From: Terriglobia bacterium
Lineage (GTDB): Bacteria > Acidobacteriota > Terriglobia > Acidiferrales > UBA7541
Assembly (NCBI GenBank): GCA_020073605.1
Contig: JAIQEW010000011.1
Coordinates: 1 to 64,000, forward strand
DNA: 64,000 nt
Reading direction: 5' to 3'
The notes beneath the pieces were generated by a model. That model searched no databases. It was not told where the DNA came from and was given only the letters and a program-made list of their open reading frames with translations. The first letter of the stretch is position 1. Each line of letters starts with the position of its first letter. A program made the translations under genes and the position numbers. This document shows positions 51,112 through 60,880 of this stretch, one piece after another.

Positions 51112-53412
51112 CTAGTACTGCCTCACAATGACGCCCGTCGCTACGCGAGTGCTGTCTTTGTCGAGAAGCAGGGCCGTATTGTCATCGATGAGGTAGTAAA
51201 TGAGATTGTAGGTGGCGGCCGGACTCGTCAGCGCAAGGGTCGCAGTCCCGCGGCCGTTCGTTGCAGGCACACCAATCGAGCTGCCTGAGACGCCAATCGG
51301 GTCGCCTGCAAAGACAGCGCTGAAATTGTTGACGTCGAGGCTCCCGCCGGTGATACCTGTGCCGCTCAGAGTGATCTGGCCTGCGGCGTCCGGCTGATAG
51401 GAAGTTGGGGCGTTGTGGAATATTCCCTGACCAGTCAAACCCGCCGCGACGCTCCCGCCCGGGAGCGAGAGACTGGTGGGGCAAGCCGCCGCGCCGGAAA
51501 CGCACTGCAGATGAGCGATGCCGGTGGAGACGGCCGCAGAATCGATCTCAAGCATCAAGGCAGTGCCCTGGGACGTGGGATAGACGGCAAATTCGGGGTT
51601 GCTGGAGCTAGGCGCTGACGCGCACGTGGCGCTTCCGGTGGGCAGCTTCACGTCGATTCGACCAGTCTTGCTGTCCGTGGCGTACGCGCACGAATTGATT
51701 GCCGGACCGCTGTTGTAGGTGCCTCCGCTGTTGGCGTCGAAGACGCCGCCCGTGATGCTGCCGCCATTCGAGACGAGAACGCCGGCAGCTGCATAAGCGG
51801 CCAAGGCGGGCGCGGGAGGCGTGCCCGTGCTGATGATCGTGTTTCCTCCACCCGCGAATACATAGTTGCCATTCGCCAAGTTCGCGGTTCCGCCAGGCGC
51901 GCTGAACATGTCTCCGGCGACAGACGGACCATTGCTGTCGATTTCGATGAGATGCAGATGTGTGGAATCGACGGCATACAAAGCATAGTTGCGCTGGCCC
52001 GTCGCAGTGCTCGTGAGCGTGAGCAGACCTCGCCCCGTGCCGGGAAAGGCTGCGTCAAACTGATAGGTGCCATGCAAGGTCCGGTCCCTCGTGGTGATTA
52101 CGCCTGCGATGGCGATGCCGTTGTCATTCACATCGAGAATCGTATCGGGTGTCGCCGGGTCCGGAATGTTCCCCGCGCCATCCGCGGAAAACTGGCCTGC
52201 AATCCCCAGCGGATTGAAGCCGACATCAGTCCCCAAAACACCGAAAACATACGAGCCAGAAATCACGGTTGGTGAATTCGTGAGGGCGTCCAGGTTCTGC
52301 TGGTCGATCGTCCCGCCGCCGGTGGCGTTCGTATCGAAGCGGATCAACTGGGCGTGCTGACTGGTCGCAAGCGCAAATTGCCACGTCTCGATTCCGCGAC
52401 CCGTGCTGAGCTTCGCGGTGCCGCGCCCGTCCGACCCGACGGTGTAGGTGCCGCTGATTGGAACTTGCGTCGAGACTCCATTGAGGAAGCTGTTGGCGTC
52501 CTCGACTCCGCTGATGATCTTGCCCTGACCGTCAGCGACAAAGCTTCCCGCAACGGCCAGAAAACCTGATTGGTCGTTTCCGGTATAGGAGAAAGCATAA
52601 GGGCCGCTCAGGGAATGATCGGAATAGAGGATGGTGATCGTGGCGATGGCAGGCGCCGTGGCAGCCGGGTCTGTGGCGGAAATCGTGACGGTAGCACCAG
52701 GAGGCGGGCTCGCAGGCGCGGTATAAAAACCGTTCGCATCAATCGAACCAACAACGGCTGGATCTCCCACAGTGGTCACAGACCATGTCACGCTCGGGTC
52801 GGCGATCCCATTGAGCAGCGCAGAAAACTGGCGGATGCCACCGGCGGGTACGGTCGCCTGGGTGGGGCTCACGGTGAGACCCAAACCCGAGCCGACCGTC
52901 ACGACAGCCGTGTTGGACGTGACAGTGCCGCTGGTGGTAGTGGTGGACGAAGTTTGCTGAGCGACCGCGGTGATACTGACCTGGCCAACTTGCAGACCCC
53001 CGCTGGCCGTCTTCGGCACTGATGAAGGCGCCGTGTACACGCCAATCAACTGATCGGCGCCGGACGGCACAATCGTGCCGACAGTCGAATCGCCGCCAGC
53101 GACGCCGTTCACTTGCCAGGTTACGGTCGTCGTCGTGGAGGTCGACGAATCGGAGAGTTTGACGACAGCCGTGAAGTTGGTCTGGGTATTGACGGGGACG
53201 GTGATGGCCGTGGGCGTGATCGCCACGGACACGATCGTCGTCGAGCCGCTGCCCTTGCCGCCGCCACAAGCCTGCAAACACAAGGTGGCCACAATCGCCA
53301 GCACTGAAAAACCAACAACGCGAAATCTTGCGCGGGTATTAGACCTCGATCCGTCTGAATCGACGAGACGCGCATGGAGTGTGAGTTTTCGGTTTAGATT
53401 CATCGGCATCAT
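51112..53412 (-). CDS. Large Ig-like exported lipoprotein
   Basis: Reading from ATG 53412 (others at 53409 and 53403 are possible) gives 766 residues. A hydrophobic signal (about 22-38) ends in the lipobox LQACGGG, so the protein is lipid-anchored. A Thr/Ser-rich BIG-like region (about 48-250: SVAITPTAITVPVNTQTNFTA, LGLTVSPTQATVPAGGIRQFSA) is followed by four or more repeats of about 110-150 residues, each with G-x-Y-x-F, GSFVADGQGKI or QFSADGAGNI and a closing hydrophobic strand. The DGxG-N/K-I motif repeats are typical of adhesin-like Acidobacteria proteins. The role is probably surface attachment, inferred from architecture. Confidence 0.82.
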   Translation of the reverse strand: MMPMNLNRKLTLHARLVDSDGSRSNTRARFRVVGFSVLAIVATLCLQACGGGKGSGSTTIVSVAITPTAITVPVNTQTNFTAVVKLSDSSTSTTTTVTWQVNGVAGGDSTVGTIVPSGADQLIGVYTAPSSVPKTASGGLQVGQVSITAVAQQTSSTTTTSGTVTSNTAVVTVGSGLGLTVSPTQATVPAGGIRQFSALLNGIADPSVTWSVTTVGDPAVVGSIDANGFYTAPASPPPGATVTISATDPAATAPAIATITILYSDHSLSGPYAFSYTGNDQSGFLAVAGSFVADGQGKIISGVEDANSFLNGVSTQVPISGTYTVGSDGRGTAKLSTGRGIETWQFALATSQHAQLIRFDTNATGGGTIDQQNLDALTNSPTVISGSYVFGVLGTDVGFNPLGIAGQFSADGAGNIPDPATPDTILDVNDNGIAIAGVITTRDRTLHGTYQFDAAFPGTGRGLLTLTSTATGQRNYALYAVDSTHLHLIEIDSNGPSVAGDMFSAPGGTANLANGNYVFAGGGNTIISTGTPPAPALAAYAAAGVLVSNGGSITGGVFDANSGGTYNSGPAINSCAYATDSKTGRIDVKLPTGSATCASAPSSSNPEFAVYPTSQGTALMLEIDSAAVSTGIAHLQCVSGAAACPTSLSLPGGSVAAGLTGQGIFHNAPTSYQPDAAGQITLSGTGITGGSLDVNNFSAVFAGDPIGVSGSSIGVPATNGRGTATLALTSPAATYNLIYYLIDDNTALLLDKDSTRVATGVIVRQY

Positions 53413-53705
53413 TGTATCCGTCTTGCAGCAATCTCCCAAGGGGGCGCGAAGGGTGTAGGGTGATTCCCGTCAAAAGGGAAAAGGTTCCAGGCTATTTTCG
53501 GGGAGCCATTTCGCGAAAAAGTCCGACCTGCCGCGGCAGACGCATGCAAAAGGCAAAGGCGCACTGACTCGAAGCCCGCATGGCATTCCGAAACCCACCC
53601 TGGCATACCCCGAAAAGACACCCACACGCCGTTAACAAGATGGCGCGAATGCGGAATTGGTTGTCAGGCAAGAGCCCTGCCTTTTTCGAAAGGTTGAGGG
53701 AGCCC

Positions 53706-54407
53706 TTACTTAAGGAAGAGGGCTTCGCGGACCTGGTCACGGCCGACGAAGGTCTTCGAGGAGCGAAATTCCCCGAATAGGCTGAGGATTTCGCGGTTCT
53801 GGAACACGTGGGCGTGGACGGCGATCGTGGGCGAAGGCAGCCACTCGATGGTCTGGCTGTCCACAACGCGATAGCGATGGAAGCGTTCCACCGGGCGGCT
53901 GTGGAAGAGCGCGAGGAGCGCACCCCCGGGGTGAAGCAAGCGGGAAAGCCGCTCCATGAGCCGGGGCACAACCTCGGGATCGAAATAATCCAAGAGGTCC
54001 CAAGCCAGAGCTCCGTGAAAGCTTTTCTCGGGGTATTGCAGGGCGGTCTCGAGAAACTTGTCGGCAAGCATTGAGGGAGAGACTTTGATCGCTTCGGCGC
54101 CGACGGGCGCCTTGCGAAGGCTTTCCTCTTCGCCCGTAAGAAAATCCTTCCAGGCCCGCAGGAGATCTTCAGTGGAAATCCGATAGGCCTTTTCGATGAA
54201 GAAGCTGACCGTGGATTGCCAGACCGGGCCGAGATCGAGGACCCGCGCCTGAGGCGTATCGCTGAGGAGCGAAAGGAACTCTTTCAGACCATTCGAGATG
54301 CGAACGTTGGCCGACGTGCTCGACGAAACCGAGGGGCCCGGTTTTGCCGGTGCTGCACCGGCCGCCGTGGCTGCGGCGCCGGGGCGCGTCTTGGCCGTCC
54401 AATTCAT
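53706..54407 (-). CDS. SAM-methyltransferase-like protein
   Basis: The 233-residue product has a Pro/Ala-rich N-terminus (1-35) and a Rossmann-like part: VLDLGPVWQSTVSF (about 56-69) is in the SAM motif I place but the usual G-x-G-x-G is degenerate (DLGPVWQS); LAWDLLDYFDPEVV and LLHPGGALLALFHS match motifs II-III of class I methyltransferases. Loss of the glycine loop raises doubt about SAM binding. It starts 8 nt after the bactofilin stop and is probably cotranscribed with it. Substrate unknown. Confidence 0.7.
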   Translation of the reverse strand: MNWTAKTRPGAAATAAGAAPAKPGPSVSSSTSANVRISNGLKEFLSLLSDTPQARVLDLGPVWQSTVSFFIEKAYRISTEDLLRAWKDFLTGEEESLRKAPVGAEAIKVSPSMLADKFLETALQYPEKSFHGALAWDLLDYFDPEVVPRLMERLSRLLHPGGALLALFHSRPVERFHRYRVVDSQTIEWLPSPTIAVHAHVFQNREILSLFGEFRSSKTFVGRDQVREALFLK

Positions 54408-54415
54408 GAGCCGAT

Positions 54416-54985
54416 CTACTCGCCTTTCACGCTCGCCGCGACAGGCTGAAGCGTTTCCGATTCCGTTTCACTCTTGGCAGCCATGGATTCGCGCGCGGGG
54501 CTGGCGGGAGACGTTTCCACTTTCCCTCGCAGGCGCGCGCCGTCATCGATCGCGATGCGGGGCGTGAGCACGCTTCCCACAACGCGGCTCGACGCACCAA
54601 AATGCGCGCGTTCGCCCGCCTTGAGGCTTCCCTGCACCGATCCCTCGACAAAAATCTCGCGCGCCTCGATGTCAGCCTGGACGCGGCCGTTGGGGCCAAC
54701 CGTCACGCGGGCGTTCTGCAAGCGAATCCTGCCCTGCACTTCGCCGTCGATGTAGAGATCGGAGGTCCCGGAAAACTCTCCCTGAATCTTGAGGCCAGAC
54801 GCGACCCTCGATGTGCCCCGGCCAACGGCTGCGGCGGCAGTTTCCGACGCCGACGGAGAGGACACCGGAACGGACTGCGACGGCGTACGGGACGGCGATG
54901 CCTGCGGCACGTCCTGCGGCTTTATCGAAGTGGTGGTGCCGGAAACCGGCGAAGATGGCTGGGCCTCGGTGGACTTACGCCACAT
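54416..54985 (-). CDS. Bactofilin (polymer-forming cytoskeletal protein)
   Basis: The 189-residue protein starts at ATG 54985 with GGAGGGAGG close upstream. A disordered Ser/Pro/Thr N-terminus (1-60) leads into the bactofilin domain (about 62-160): GLKIQGEFSGTSDLYIDGEVQGRI, ARVTVGPNGRVQADIEAREIFVEGSVQG, KAGERAHFGASSRVVGSVLTPRIAIDDGARLRG. These right-handed beta-helix repeats assemble into filaments that guide cell shape or envelope processes. The gene precedes a methyltransferase-like gene after 8 nt. Confidence 0.92.
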   Translation of the reverse strand: MWRKSTEAQPSSPVSGTTTSIKPQDVPQASPSRTPSQSVPVSSPSASETAAAAVGRGTSRVASGLKIQGEFSGTSDLYIDGEVQGRIRLQNARVTVGPNGRVQADIEAREIFVEGSVQGSLKAGERAHFGASSRVVGSVLTPRIAIDDGARLRGKVETSPASPARESMAAKSETESETLQPVAASVKGE

Positions 54986-55068
54986 GAAAACCTCCCTCCG
55001 AATATCTCGGGACGCCGCGCTGGGGGGCAAGCATCCTGTACGGCTGGCAAAATATAGTACACGCGCAA

Positions 55069-55815
55069 CTAGCTGTAAACACGCAATGTACGGGGATGTC
55101 GCGAATTGGCAACCATCGGGTGGAGAGGATCGAGCGAGCTGGAGTCGGAGGTTTGGGAGTCGCTGTGGCGCAGTTCCCAGAGAGCGACAATCATGCCCAC
55201 GAATTCGTGGGCGAAAATCTTCACGCCCGCGCGAGTGCGCCACCAATTGTCGGGATCGTATTCCGAGTCTCGCGCCGCGACGACGCGGAGAATCGTGCCC
55301 TGCGGAAAAGTTCGCTCCGCGATATAACGCGAGCGGCGCGTGTGGTAGTTGGACGTGACCACGATGATCCGCTTCCAGCCGTGCGACGAAATGAGCTGGC
55401 CGATCGCGGCGGTTTCCTCGCGCGTGTTTTCGGCGCGGTGCGCGAAGCGAACGATGGCGCTCACGGGAATGCCCCGGCTCGTGAGATCGTGCTCCTCCAA
55501 TTCGGCGATGCTGGCGTAGGGGCGCAGGTAGCGGCCGCTCGCGATGATTCGGGGCGCCCATCCGGCGCGGAGGATTTCAGATGCGCGCGCGGCGCGGTCG
55601 CCGTTGTAGTTGTCGTCGCCGAGGATCACGATGGCGTCGGAGGCCGATGGCCCTTCATCCACGACCCAAAAGCCGCCCGCGAGACGGAGTAGCGGATGCC
55701 GCACGAGATAGACGACAAAGAAAAACAAAAGAAAACACAGGAGGAGCAAGAAACTAAGGAAAATTCCGCCGCGCTGCGGAGTTCGCAGGCGGAAAGCCGA
55801 TCCGGCGGGGACCAT
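55069..55815 (-). CDS. YdcF/SanA (DUF218) membrane-anchored protein
   Basis: The ATG at 55815 overlaps the stop codon of galT (TAATG), and translation is probably coupled; longer readings run inside galT. The 248-residue product has an anchor helix (about 17-40) and a DUF218 domain: SDAIVILGDDNYNGDRAARASEIL, GWAPRIIASG, RFAHRAENTREETAAIGQLI, IIVVTSNYHTRRSRYIAERTFP. DUF218 proteins act at the envelope; SanA-like members affect vancomycin or envelope sensitivity. Biochemical role is unsettled. Confidence 0.85.
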   Translation of the reverse strand: MVPAGSAFRLRTPQRGGIFLSFLLLLCFLLFFFVVYLVRHPLLRLAGGFWVVDEGPSASDAIVILGDDNYNGDRAARASEILRAGWAPRIIASGRYLRPYASIAELEEHDLTSRGIPVSAIVRFAHRAENTREETAAIGQLISSHGWKRIIVVTSNYHTRRSRYIAERTFPQGTILRVVAARDSEYDPDNWWRTRAGVKIFAHEFVGMIVALWELRHSDSQTSDSSSLDPLHPMVANSRHPRTLRVYS

Positions 55816-56795
55816 TACTTTTCGGGATCGAGCTGGCGCAGGCGTTCGGCGGCGTGCTCGGGAAGAGTGCCGTTGAAATAGACTTCCTTGATGCTGTAGG
55901 ACTTGCTGCGAGTCTCGACGATCGGCAGGATTTCGATGTGCCAGTGGTAGTCGCCGGCAATTGTCGCCCAATAGTCGCTCAACTCGCCCTTGGTTTGGAG
56001 CGTGTTCGGAGCTGTGTGCAGGACCATGTGGTAGCTGCTGGAGATCTGCAAAAGCCGGCGCAGAGTGCGGCCGAGCAGGGCCGCCAGATGACGGCGATTT
56101 TCGCCAGGGGAGGGGGCCTCAAACTGGTGAGCGTGGGTCCGGGGGATCAGCCAAGTCTCAAAGGGAACGCGCGAAGCGTAGGGACAGAACGCATAGTAAT
56201 CGCCGACGCTGTCCACGATCCGCTTCTTCTGGCGAACCTCCTGCCGCAGAATGTCGCAGAAGACGCAGCGGTCGCGTTCGCGGTACCACTCGCGCGCCGA
56301 GCGCAATTCGTAAAGAATGCGCCGCGGAACAAACGTCGTCGCGGAGACTTGGGAGTGAGTGTGCGGCCATTCCTCTCCCGCCTGCGGGCCCTGGTTCTTG
56401 AAGACGGCCACGTACTTGAAGCGAGGGTCGCGTTTCAGATCCGCGATCCGCAGGGCGTAAGCCTCCAGCACGCGCTCGATTTCCTCATCCGTGAACTGGG
56501 TGAACGTGCGCGAATGATCGGGCGTTTCGACGATGATCTCGTGCGCCCCGACCGCATCCATGCGGTCGAATATTCCGTCAGCGCTGCGGCCCGTGTCGCC
56601 CTCGATATGGTAGCTGGGACGAAGGTGAGGATACGCGCGGACCTGCCAGCGCCCCTGCGGAGGCAATTCGAGAAGGACGTGTGTTTCAAGGCGATTATGG
56701 GGACACAGCGGACACGGCTCGGCTCGGTCGACTTCCCGTTCCCGCTGGCCAACGACTACCCAACTCCGAGTGATAGGGTCTTTGCGAAGTTCCAT
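55815..56795 (-). CDS. galT: Galactose-1-phosphate uridylyltransferase family
   Basis: The ATG at 56795 has AGGA close upstream. The 326-residue enzyme has two HIT-like halves. Zinc-ligand pairs CPLC (28-31) and CVFC (about 178-181) are present and the active site reads H-T-H-S-Q (145-149) rather than the usual H-P-H. Later GDYHWHIEILP and FETWLIPRTHAHQFE are also typical. The reaction is transfer of UMP between UDP-glucose and galactose 1-phosphate. Related ADP-glucose phosphorylases cannot be excluded, and the Thr in the active site supports some caution. Gene order galT-ydcF with a one-base overlap. Confidence 0.85.
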   Translation of the reverse strand: MELRKDPITRSWVVVGQREREVDRAEPCPLCPHNRLETHVLLELPPQGRWQVRAYPHLRPSYHIEGDTGRSADGIFDRMDAVGAHEIIVETPDHSRTFTQFTDEEIERVLEAYALRIADLKRDPRFKYVAVFKNQGPQAGEEWPHTHSQVSATTFVPRRILYELRSAREWYRERDRCVFCDILRQEVRQKKRIVDSVGDYYAFCPYASRVPFETWLIPRTHAHQFEAPSPGENRRHLAALLGRTLRRLLQISSSYHMVLHTAPNTLQTKGELSDYWATIAGDYHWHIEILPIVETRSKSYSIKEVYFNGTLPEHAAERLRQLDPEK

Positions 56796-57010
56796 GAAAT
56801 TCCTATGAGTCAAAACGATGCCGCCATCTTATAACGAAGCGTTGGCGGACCACAAAGACAACCGCGCAGAAGGTGGCCCAGCCGAAAGCGCTGGATGAGG
56901 GTAGTTCGCGAAATTCGAGGCGATCTAGTTTACACTGCACGCCAATTCCCGTTCCGGGAAGAGCACCAGAGCCAGGAATCCATGGAGGGCAATGAGTTGA
57001 GGAAATCTTC

Positions 57011-58363
57011 TTGAGCACGGTTTCCGCGGGGAGCTACCAGGTCGCGAAGGGCGGCAGAGCGACTGCACGCAAGATGACGGTAGTGCCGATGATCGCCGCG
57101 ACCTACTTCATGGTGGCGGGCGGCCCGTACGGCCTCGAAGACATCGTGCAAAAGACGGGATACGGCGCGACGCTGCTCATCCTGGTGATCACGCCGCTGA
57201 TATGGAGTCTTCCCACCGCGATGATGGTGAGCGAGCTGGCGACGGCGATCCCGGAGGAAGGGGGCTTCTACATCTGGGTCCGGCGCGGGATGGGGCGCTT
57301 CATGGGCTACCAGGAGACGTGGCTGACGATGGCCGGCAGCGTCTTCGAAATGGCGCTGTACCCCAACCTGTTCGTCGATTACATCGGGCGATTTGCGCCG
57401 GGATTGGTGGCGGGTCACCGCGGATTCGCGATCGGCTTCGCCATGATCGCGGCGTGCACGGCGTGGAACATTATCGGTTCGCGCGCCGTCGGCGAAGGTT
57501 CCATCTTTCTAAACGTGGCGCTGCTCGCGCCGTTCGCGGCGCTTGTGGTGTTCGCCGTGTTCGACGGGCGCCCAAGCGCTGGAGGCGCGGTCCCCCTGAG
57601 GCACGCCGACTTGCTCGGCGGGATCCTGATCGCCATGTGGAATTACATGGGCTGGGACAACCTCTCGACGATCGCGGGCGAAGTGGAGCGGCCGCAACGG
57701 ACCTACACAAGAGCGATGTCGGGAGCCGTGGTGCTGGTGGTCGTCAGTTACCTGCTGCCTGTGGCGGCCGTGGCGCGCCTGGGGCTCGACCCGAATAGTT
57801 GGACGACGGGCGGATGGGTGGACGTAGGACGGATCGTCGGAGGGGAAGCGCTGGCCCTGGCAATCGCGATCGCAGGAGTGCTCGGGGCGGTTGGATGCTT
57901 CGGGGCGCTGATGATGTCGTTCACACGGCTGCCCGCGGTGATGGCCGAGGGCGGCTATCTGCCGAAGGTGTTTGCCACGAAGCATCCGCGCACCGGGGCG
58001 CCGTGGGTTGCCATCGTGGTTTGCGCGATTTTCTGGGCGCTGTGCTACCCGCTGGGGTTCGAGCGGAGCTTGATTCTTGACGTCCTGCTGACGGGACTGA
58101 GCATCCTGCTCGAATTCTGGGCGCTCGTCGCGCTGCGAATCCGTGAACCGAATCTCGCGCGGCCTTACAAAGTGCCGGGAGGGCTGGCCGGGGCGATTCT
58201 AATCGGGTTGCCGCCACTGGCGCTGATTATCACGGCTCTCGTGCGCAACAGCAGAGAGCTGGTAGGCAACACGAGTGAACTCGTGATTGCCGCGGCGGTG
58301 ATTGCGGCCGGCGTCGCGATGTACTTCTTCAGTCGAATCGTCCAGCGCAAGAAGACCGCTTAG
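57011..58363 (+). CDS. APC-superfamily amino acid permease
   Basis: The 450-residue permease has twelve predicted helices. The first carries MIAATYFMVAGGPYGLEDIV, and the G-G-P-Y segment corresponds to the unwound substrate site of APC helix 1. SELATAIPEEGGFYIWVRRGMG, QETWLTMAGS and LLTGLSILLEFWALVALRIREPNLARPYKVPGG (short motifs given) are also typical. Substrate is probably an amino acid or amine. The TTG at 57011 with an upstream AGGAAA-type site is used because no good ATG exists before helix 1 other than 57074. Stands alone. Confidence 0.82.
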   Translation: MSTVSAGSYQVAKGGRATARKMTVVPMIAATYFMVAGGPYGLEDIVQKTGYGATLLILVITPLIWSLPTAMMVSELATAIPEEGGFYIWVRRGMGRFMGYQETWLTMAGSVFEMALYPNLFVDYIGRFAPGLVAGHRGFAIGFAMIAACTAWNIIGSRAVGEGSIFLNVALLAPFAALVVFAVFDGRPSAGGAVPLRHADLLGGILIAMWNYMGWDNLSTIAGEVERPQRTYTRAMSGAVVLVVVSYLLPVAAVARLGLDPNSWTTGGWVDVGRIVGGEALALAIAIAGVLGAVGCFGALMMSFTRLPAVMAEGGYLPKVFATKHPRTGAPWVAIVVCAIFWALCYPLGFERSLILDVLLTGLSILLEFWALVALRIREPNLARPYKVPGGLAGAILIGLPPLALIITALVRNSRELVGNTSELVIAAAVIAAGVAMYFFSRIVQRKKTA

Positions 58364-58388
58364 CAGCGAATCCGAGCGCGAGCGCGAC

Positions 58389-59262
58389 TCATTGTTTAGG
58401 CGGTTTTGCAGGGCCAGCGGGTTTCGCGGGCGGAGGCGAGGGAAGCCCTTTCCTGGCGCGAGCGCTTAGCCGAATAATTGCCGCTGCCGCGGCAAAGCGC
58501 GCGGGCCGTTCCTTGTCGCTTTCCATCATGTCCCTCAACTGAGGAATGGCTTCCGGATGGCCGAGGCGCGCGAGCGCTCGAGCGGCGGAGGCGCGCACGG
58601 CCCAATTCTTGTCGCCGAGGGCGTCGCGCAATTCTTTCACCGTCTCAGGACTGTCGTCCGCGGCGAGCATCTGCGCGCAAAGAGCCTGCACGGGGGCCGA
58701 GTTGTTTTTCGTGTATTCCTCGATGAAGGAAATTCCCATCGAGAATGGGCCCAGAAACGCGCCGCTCGCCTGGTTGATGCCGATCAGAGCCAGCGATTTC
58801 GGATCGTGCATTTGCTCCATGGCGCCGTTCATCTTGCCTTTGATGACGCCCGGCTTCGTTTTCCGCTCTCCCGTCAGGATTTCGTAGAGAATTTCCCGGG
58901 TGCTGCGGTCGCCCATCCGCCAGAGGGCTTGCACCGACGTCTTTATCCGCGAGCGCGTTTTCCATCAGAGAAACAGCTCTTGGATTGCGGCCCACAATCG
59001 TGAGCGCCGACAAGGCATCGGAGCGGTCGCGCGACTTGTCCGAAGCAGCGCCCTGCGCCAGCATCGCCCATGCGGCGGAAGACAAGCTTGCAGCAGGAGC
59101 AGGGGGCGTTGCCGGAGGCTGCGGCGCAGAGGTCGTCGATTCCTGTCCGGGTGTCGCCGATGCGGGCGGCGGCGTTGCCGACGCCTGATGGCCTGCCGGC
59201 TCGGCGGCGGCCGTCAATCCCAGAACAACCAGGAACAGGGCGAATGGAAGCTTGCGAGCCAT
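58389..59262 (-). pseudogene. HEAT-repeat exported protein broken by a frameshift
   Basis: Two frames carry one protein. From ATG 59262 (signal peptide, Pro/Thr/Ala linker, then first HEAT-like helices ending ENALADKDV) the frame leaves the natural track near 58930-58940. The next frame continues S-V-Q-A-L-W-R-M-G-D, then ILYEILTGERKTKPG and HEAT repeats ALGDKNWAVRASAARALARLG and LRDMMESDKERPARFAAAAAI to the stop at 58389. One lost or gained base near 58935 would rejoin them, and the ADKDV-SVQALWRMGD join is a typical HEAT boundary. This could be a true pseudogene, a sequencing or assembly error, or rare programmed frameshifting. The full protein would have about 290 residues. Confidence 0.72.
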
Positions 59263-59363
59263 GATGACCCCCCGATGACCGCGCTGGATTTCCGGCACCC
59301 GCGAGGCGGGTGGGCTTGGCCGCGAAAACATCCGCGCGCAACGTCGTGCTATTCTGGCACGCC

Positions 59364-59825
59364 ATGGCGGAGATCGGCAAAGCGGACACCTTCTTTATGG
59401 AAGCTGCGCTCGCCGAAGCGCGCGCGGCGGCGGAGCGGGGCGAGGTGCCGGTGGGGGCAGTCGTCGTGGTTGGCGACAGCATCGTGGCGCGGGCGGGAAA
59501 CCGCACGATCGGCGATTGCGATCCAACGGCGCACGCCGAAATGATCGCTCTGCGCGAGGCCGCGAAGACCGTCGGCAACTATCGCCTGCTGGGCGCCAGG
59601 CTCTACGTGACGATCGAACCGTGCGCGATGTGCGCCGGGGCGATGGTCCAGGCGCGAATCGGCCGTCTGATTTATGGCGCGGACGACGCGAAAGGCGGCG
59701 CCGTGCGTTCGTGCTTCGCCATCTTCGAGAGCCCGCAGATCAACCACCGCGTGGAGGTCACGTCGGGCGTGCTTGCCGAAGCCGCGGCCGCGGTGCTGAA
59801 GGATTTCTTCGCGTCGCGGCGGTAA
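59364..59825 (+). CDS. tadA: tRNA adenosine(34) deaminase
   Basis: TadA converts A34 to inosine in tRNA-Arg(ACG), a tRNA encoded in this window. The 153-residue product from ATG 59364 has the zinc/catalytic motifs DPTAHAEMIAL (HAE, about 53-55) and IEPCAMCAGAMVQARIGRLIYGADD (PCxxC), and the length is normal. An earlier start in frame is possible but not preferred. It is followed by tRNA-Ser on the opposite strand. Confidence 0.93.
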   Translation: MAEIGKADTFFMEAALAEARAAAERGEVPVGAVVVVGDSIVARAGNRTIGDCDPTAHAEMIALREAAKTVGNYRLLGARLYVTIEPCAMCAGAMVQARIGRLIYGADDAKGGAVRSCFAIFESPQINHRVEVTSGVLAEAAAAVLKDFFASRR

Positions 59826-59842
59826 ATCCCACTCAGTAGGAA

Positions 59843-59932
<90 letters not shown>

Positions 59933-60110
59933 GCACCGTTGGGGCTCGCTTAGCTTAACAAACACCCAGGGTGCTCACAACTCTGCTGCAGCAAGTGGCT
60001 TTAGACGGAGCGCCGGCGACGGCGAGGGGTACCCCATTAGTGGGGCCGGAAAGTGTTGACACCGCAAGACCGTGCGCGTAAATTTGCTCTGTAGTTTCTT
60101 GGAGGAGACC

Positions 60111-60809
60111 TTGCGTCCCATCGTCCTCTCTACCGCGCGAGCCTGCCTGGTAGCATTCCTATCGATCGGCTTGATGAATCTTCCCGTCATGGCTGCGAGC
60201 GAAAAGCCGCTTGGAATGGTTGTGACCGCGGCGAATGCTCGCCTCGATAACGCCAAAGCGGCAATCGGCGCGGATGTCTATTCCGGCGATACACTCAGCA
60301 CCGATCAGGATGGCTCGCTGCGCCTGAAGGTGGGATTGAGCCAGGTGTACATGCTTTCGTCCAGTTCCGCGACGCTTGAGCCGCTCGGCAGCAAAGTGAG
60401 GGCAAATGTAGAGCGCGGAAGCCTGGGTTTCTCGACGACTGCGCCTGACCAGATCGAGATCGGGACGCCGCTGGGAGTGATTCGCGGGGCGAACGGGCAG
60501 CGCGTCTTCGGGCAAGTGGCCATGCTGGACGCATCGAGCATGCGGATCAGCGCGTACGAGGGAACGCTGGTGGTCGAGGCCAGCAACGGCGAGATGAAGA
60601 TGATCGAGCAGGGCCAAACCTACGAAGCAACTTTGGTGGCGAATTCCGAGCCGGGCGGAGCGCAGGGCCCTAGCGGCGTCGGCAGGCCCGGGATCAATTG
60701 GAAACGAGTTGTGGTGGTTGCAGCCTTCGTAGGAGGGGCGGCAACTGCCGCTGCCATTTTGTGGCACGAAGCAACGGAGAGTTGCACCGTGCCGTCAAAT
60801 TGCGACTAG
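60111..60809 (+). CDS. FecR-domain exported protein (third FecR-type gene)
   Basis: TTG at 60111 is chosen because GGAGG lies 5 nt upstream (60101-60105). The 232-residue product has a signal peptide (about 1-28), a FecR-like domain (about 45-175: GADVYSGDTLSTDQDGSLRLKVG, VNVERGSLGFSTTAPD, VIRGANGQRVFGQV, SAYEGTLVVEASNGE) and a C-terminal hydrophobic helix (about 205-222: VVVVAAFVGGAATAAAIL) that would anchor it. The DUF6600 part of the earlier paralogues is absent. Unlike classical FecR there is no cytoplasmic anti-sigma portion. Confidence 0.8.
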   Translation: MRPIVLSTARACLVAFLSIGLMNLPVMAASEKPLGMVVTAANARLDNAKAAIGADVYSGDTLSTDQDGSLRLKVGLSQVYMLSSSSATLEPLGSKVRANVERGSLGFSTTAPDQIEIGTPLGVIRGANGQRVFGQVAMLDASSMRISAYEGTLVVEASNGEMKMIEQGQTYEATLVANSEPGGAQGPSGVGRPGINWKRVVVVAAFVGGAATAAAILWHEATESCTVPSNCD

Positions 60810-60880
60810 GCGGAATCGCCCGCACAGTCGCCGCGCAGCCTGCATTGCAATGGTCCTCACGATTGAGTGGTGATTCCTGC

